Position numbers and translations under genes: made by a program
DNA from: an uncultured Oscillospiraceae bacterium
Lineage (GTDB): Bacteria; Bacillota; Clostridia; Oscillospirales; Oscillospiraceae
Length of the DNA: 28,205 nucleotides
Assembly (NCBI GenBank): GCA_934646175.1
Contig: CAKUEI010000010.1
Coordinates: forward strand, 1-28,205
Reading direction: 5' to 3'
In this document: in pieces, positions 28,099 to 28,205 of the stretch
Layout of the letters: each line of letters begins with the position of its first letter
Numbering within the stretch: position 1 is the first letter of the stretch
The notes under the pieces: model-generated
What the model saw: only the letters and a program-made list of their open reading frames with translations
The model's database searches: none
What the model was told of the DNA's origin: nothing

Positions 28099-28205
28099 AG
28101 TACCTCACCGCCTTCCGGTGTCAGATATGCCTGCCAGTGAGATATCTTCTCCCCCACATATACGGGCTGGGCCGACCGGATGCGGTACCCCTGCCTGTTC
28201 CAAAG
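28095..28205 (-). CDS. C-terminal fragment of an upstream phage protein
   Basis: The minus-strand frame entering at 28205 encodes 36 residues (start missing): LWNRQGYRIRSAQPVYVG then EKISHWQAYLTPEGGEVL and TGA at 28095, overlapping the next gene's GTG by four bases. The coupling shows it belongs to the tail/head-joining operon. It is too short to name; in PBSX-like order a head-tail joining or minor capsid protein would be expected here. Confidence 0.6.
   Translation of the reverse strand, partial: LWNRQGYRIRSAQPVYVGEKISHWQAYLTPEGGEVL

Noticed and set aside
21073..28205. Complete prophage
   Set aside because: Only tail and baseplate genes are in the window; no integrase, head, packaging, lysis or attachment site can be seen here.

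Overview
The window looks like a chromosomal segment of a GC-rich, anaerobic, Gram-positive gut Clostridia member, probably Oscillospiraceae-like. This is inferred from GGAGG-type ribosome binding sites, a SpoVT/AbrB-like protein, oxygen-sensitive glycyl radical and radical SAM enzymes, an ElaA-type GNAT and a PBSX-type contractile tail operon. No rRNA or other taxonomic marker is present.

Layout. (1) 1-907, minus: the N-terminal part of an exported CbiK-type lipoprotein behind a cobalamin riboswitch, terminator and promoter. (2) 908-1812: a mostly non-coding stretch with a candidate structured RNA (about 1075-1320, plus) and a 58-residue SpoVT/AbrB-like protein. (3) 1855-8420: a small VOC protein, two tandem paralogous glycyl radical enzymes (GREs) in separately promoted and terminated units, and a divergent TetR-type regulator. 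No GRE activase lies beside them. (4) 8432-11019: a divergent pair made of a canonical radical SAM enzyme and a protein that aligns with it along its length but lacks the CxxxCxxC cluster loop. (5) 17284-11128, minus: a probable operon of GNAT, RecG, a GT-C-like membrane protein, a GtrB-like glycosyltransferase, a GtrA-like flippase and a hexapeptide acyltransferase, resembling a three-component Gtr glycosylation module behind recG. This recG carries an in-frame 52-codon duplication/insertion rich in palindromes. (6) 17584-21012, plus: full-length biotin-dependent pyruvate carboxylase. (7) 28205-21073, minus: a compact contractile-tail operon (tail terminator, sheath, tube, frameshifted assembly chaperone, a short unknown protein, LysM protein, hub, spike, gp25-like wedge, baseplate J, YmfQ-like protein).

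Most interesting points: the radical SAM/pseudo-radical SAM divergent pair; the GRE pair with a shared C-Q-E active-site motif and palindromes near its promoters; the palindromic insertion inside RecG between helicase motifs II and III; a near-textbook -1 frameshift signal (A_AAA_AAA plus a 15-bp stem) in the tail chaperone gene; and the lack of any tape-measure-sized gene or tail fibre in the tail cluster, which suggests a reduced or repurposed contractile apparatus. All identifications are by reading the sequence; no database search was run.
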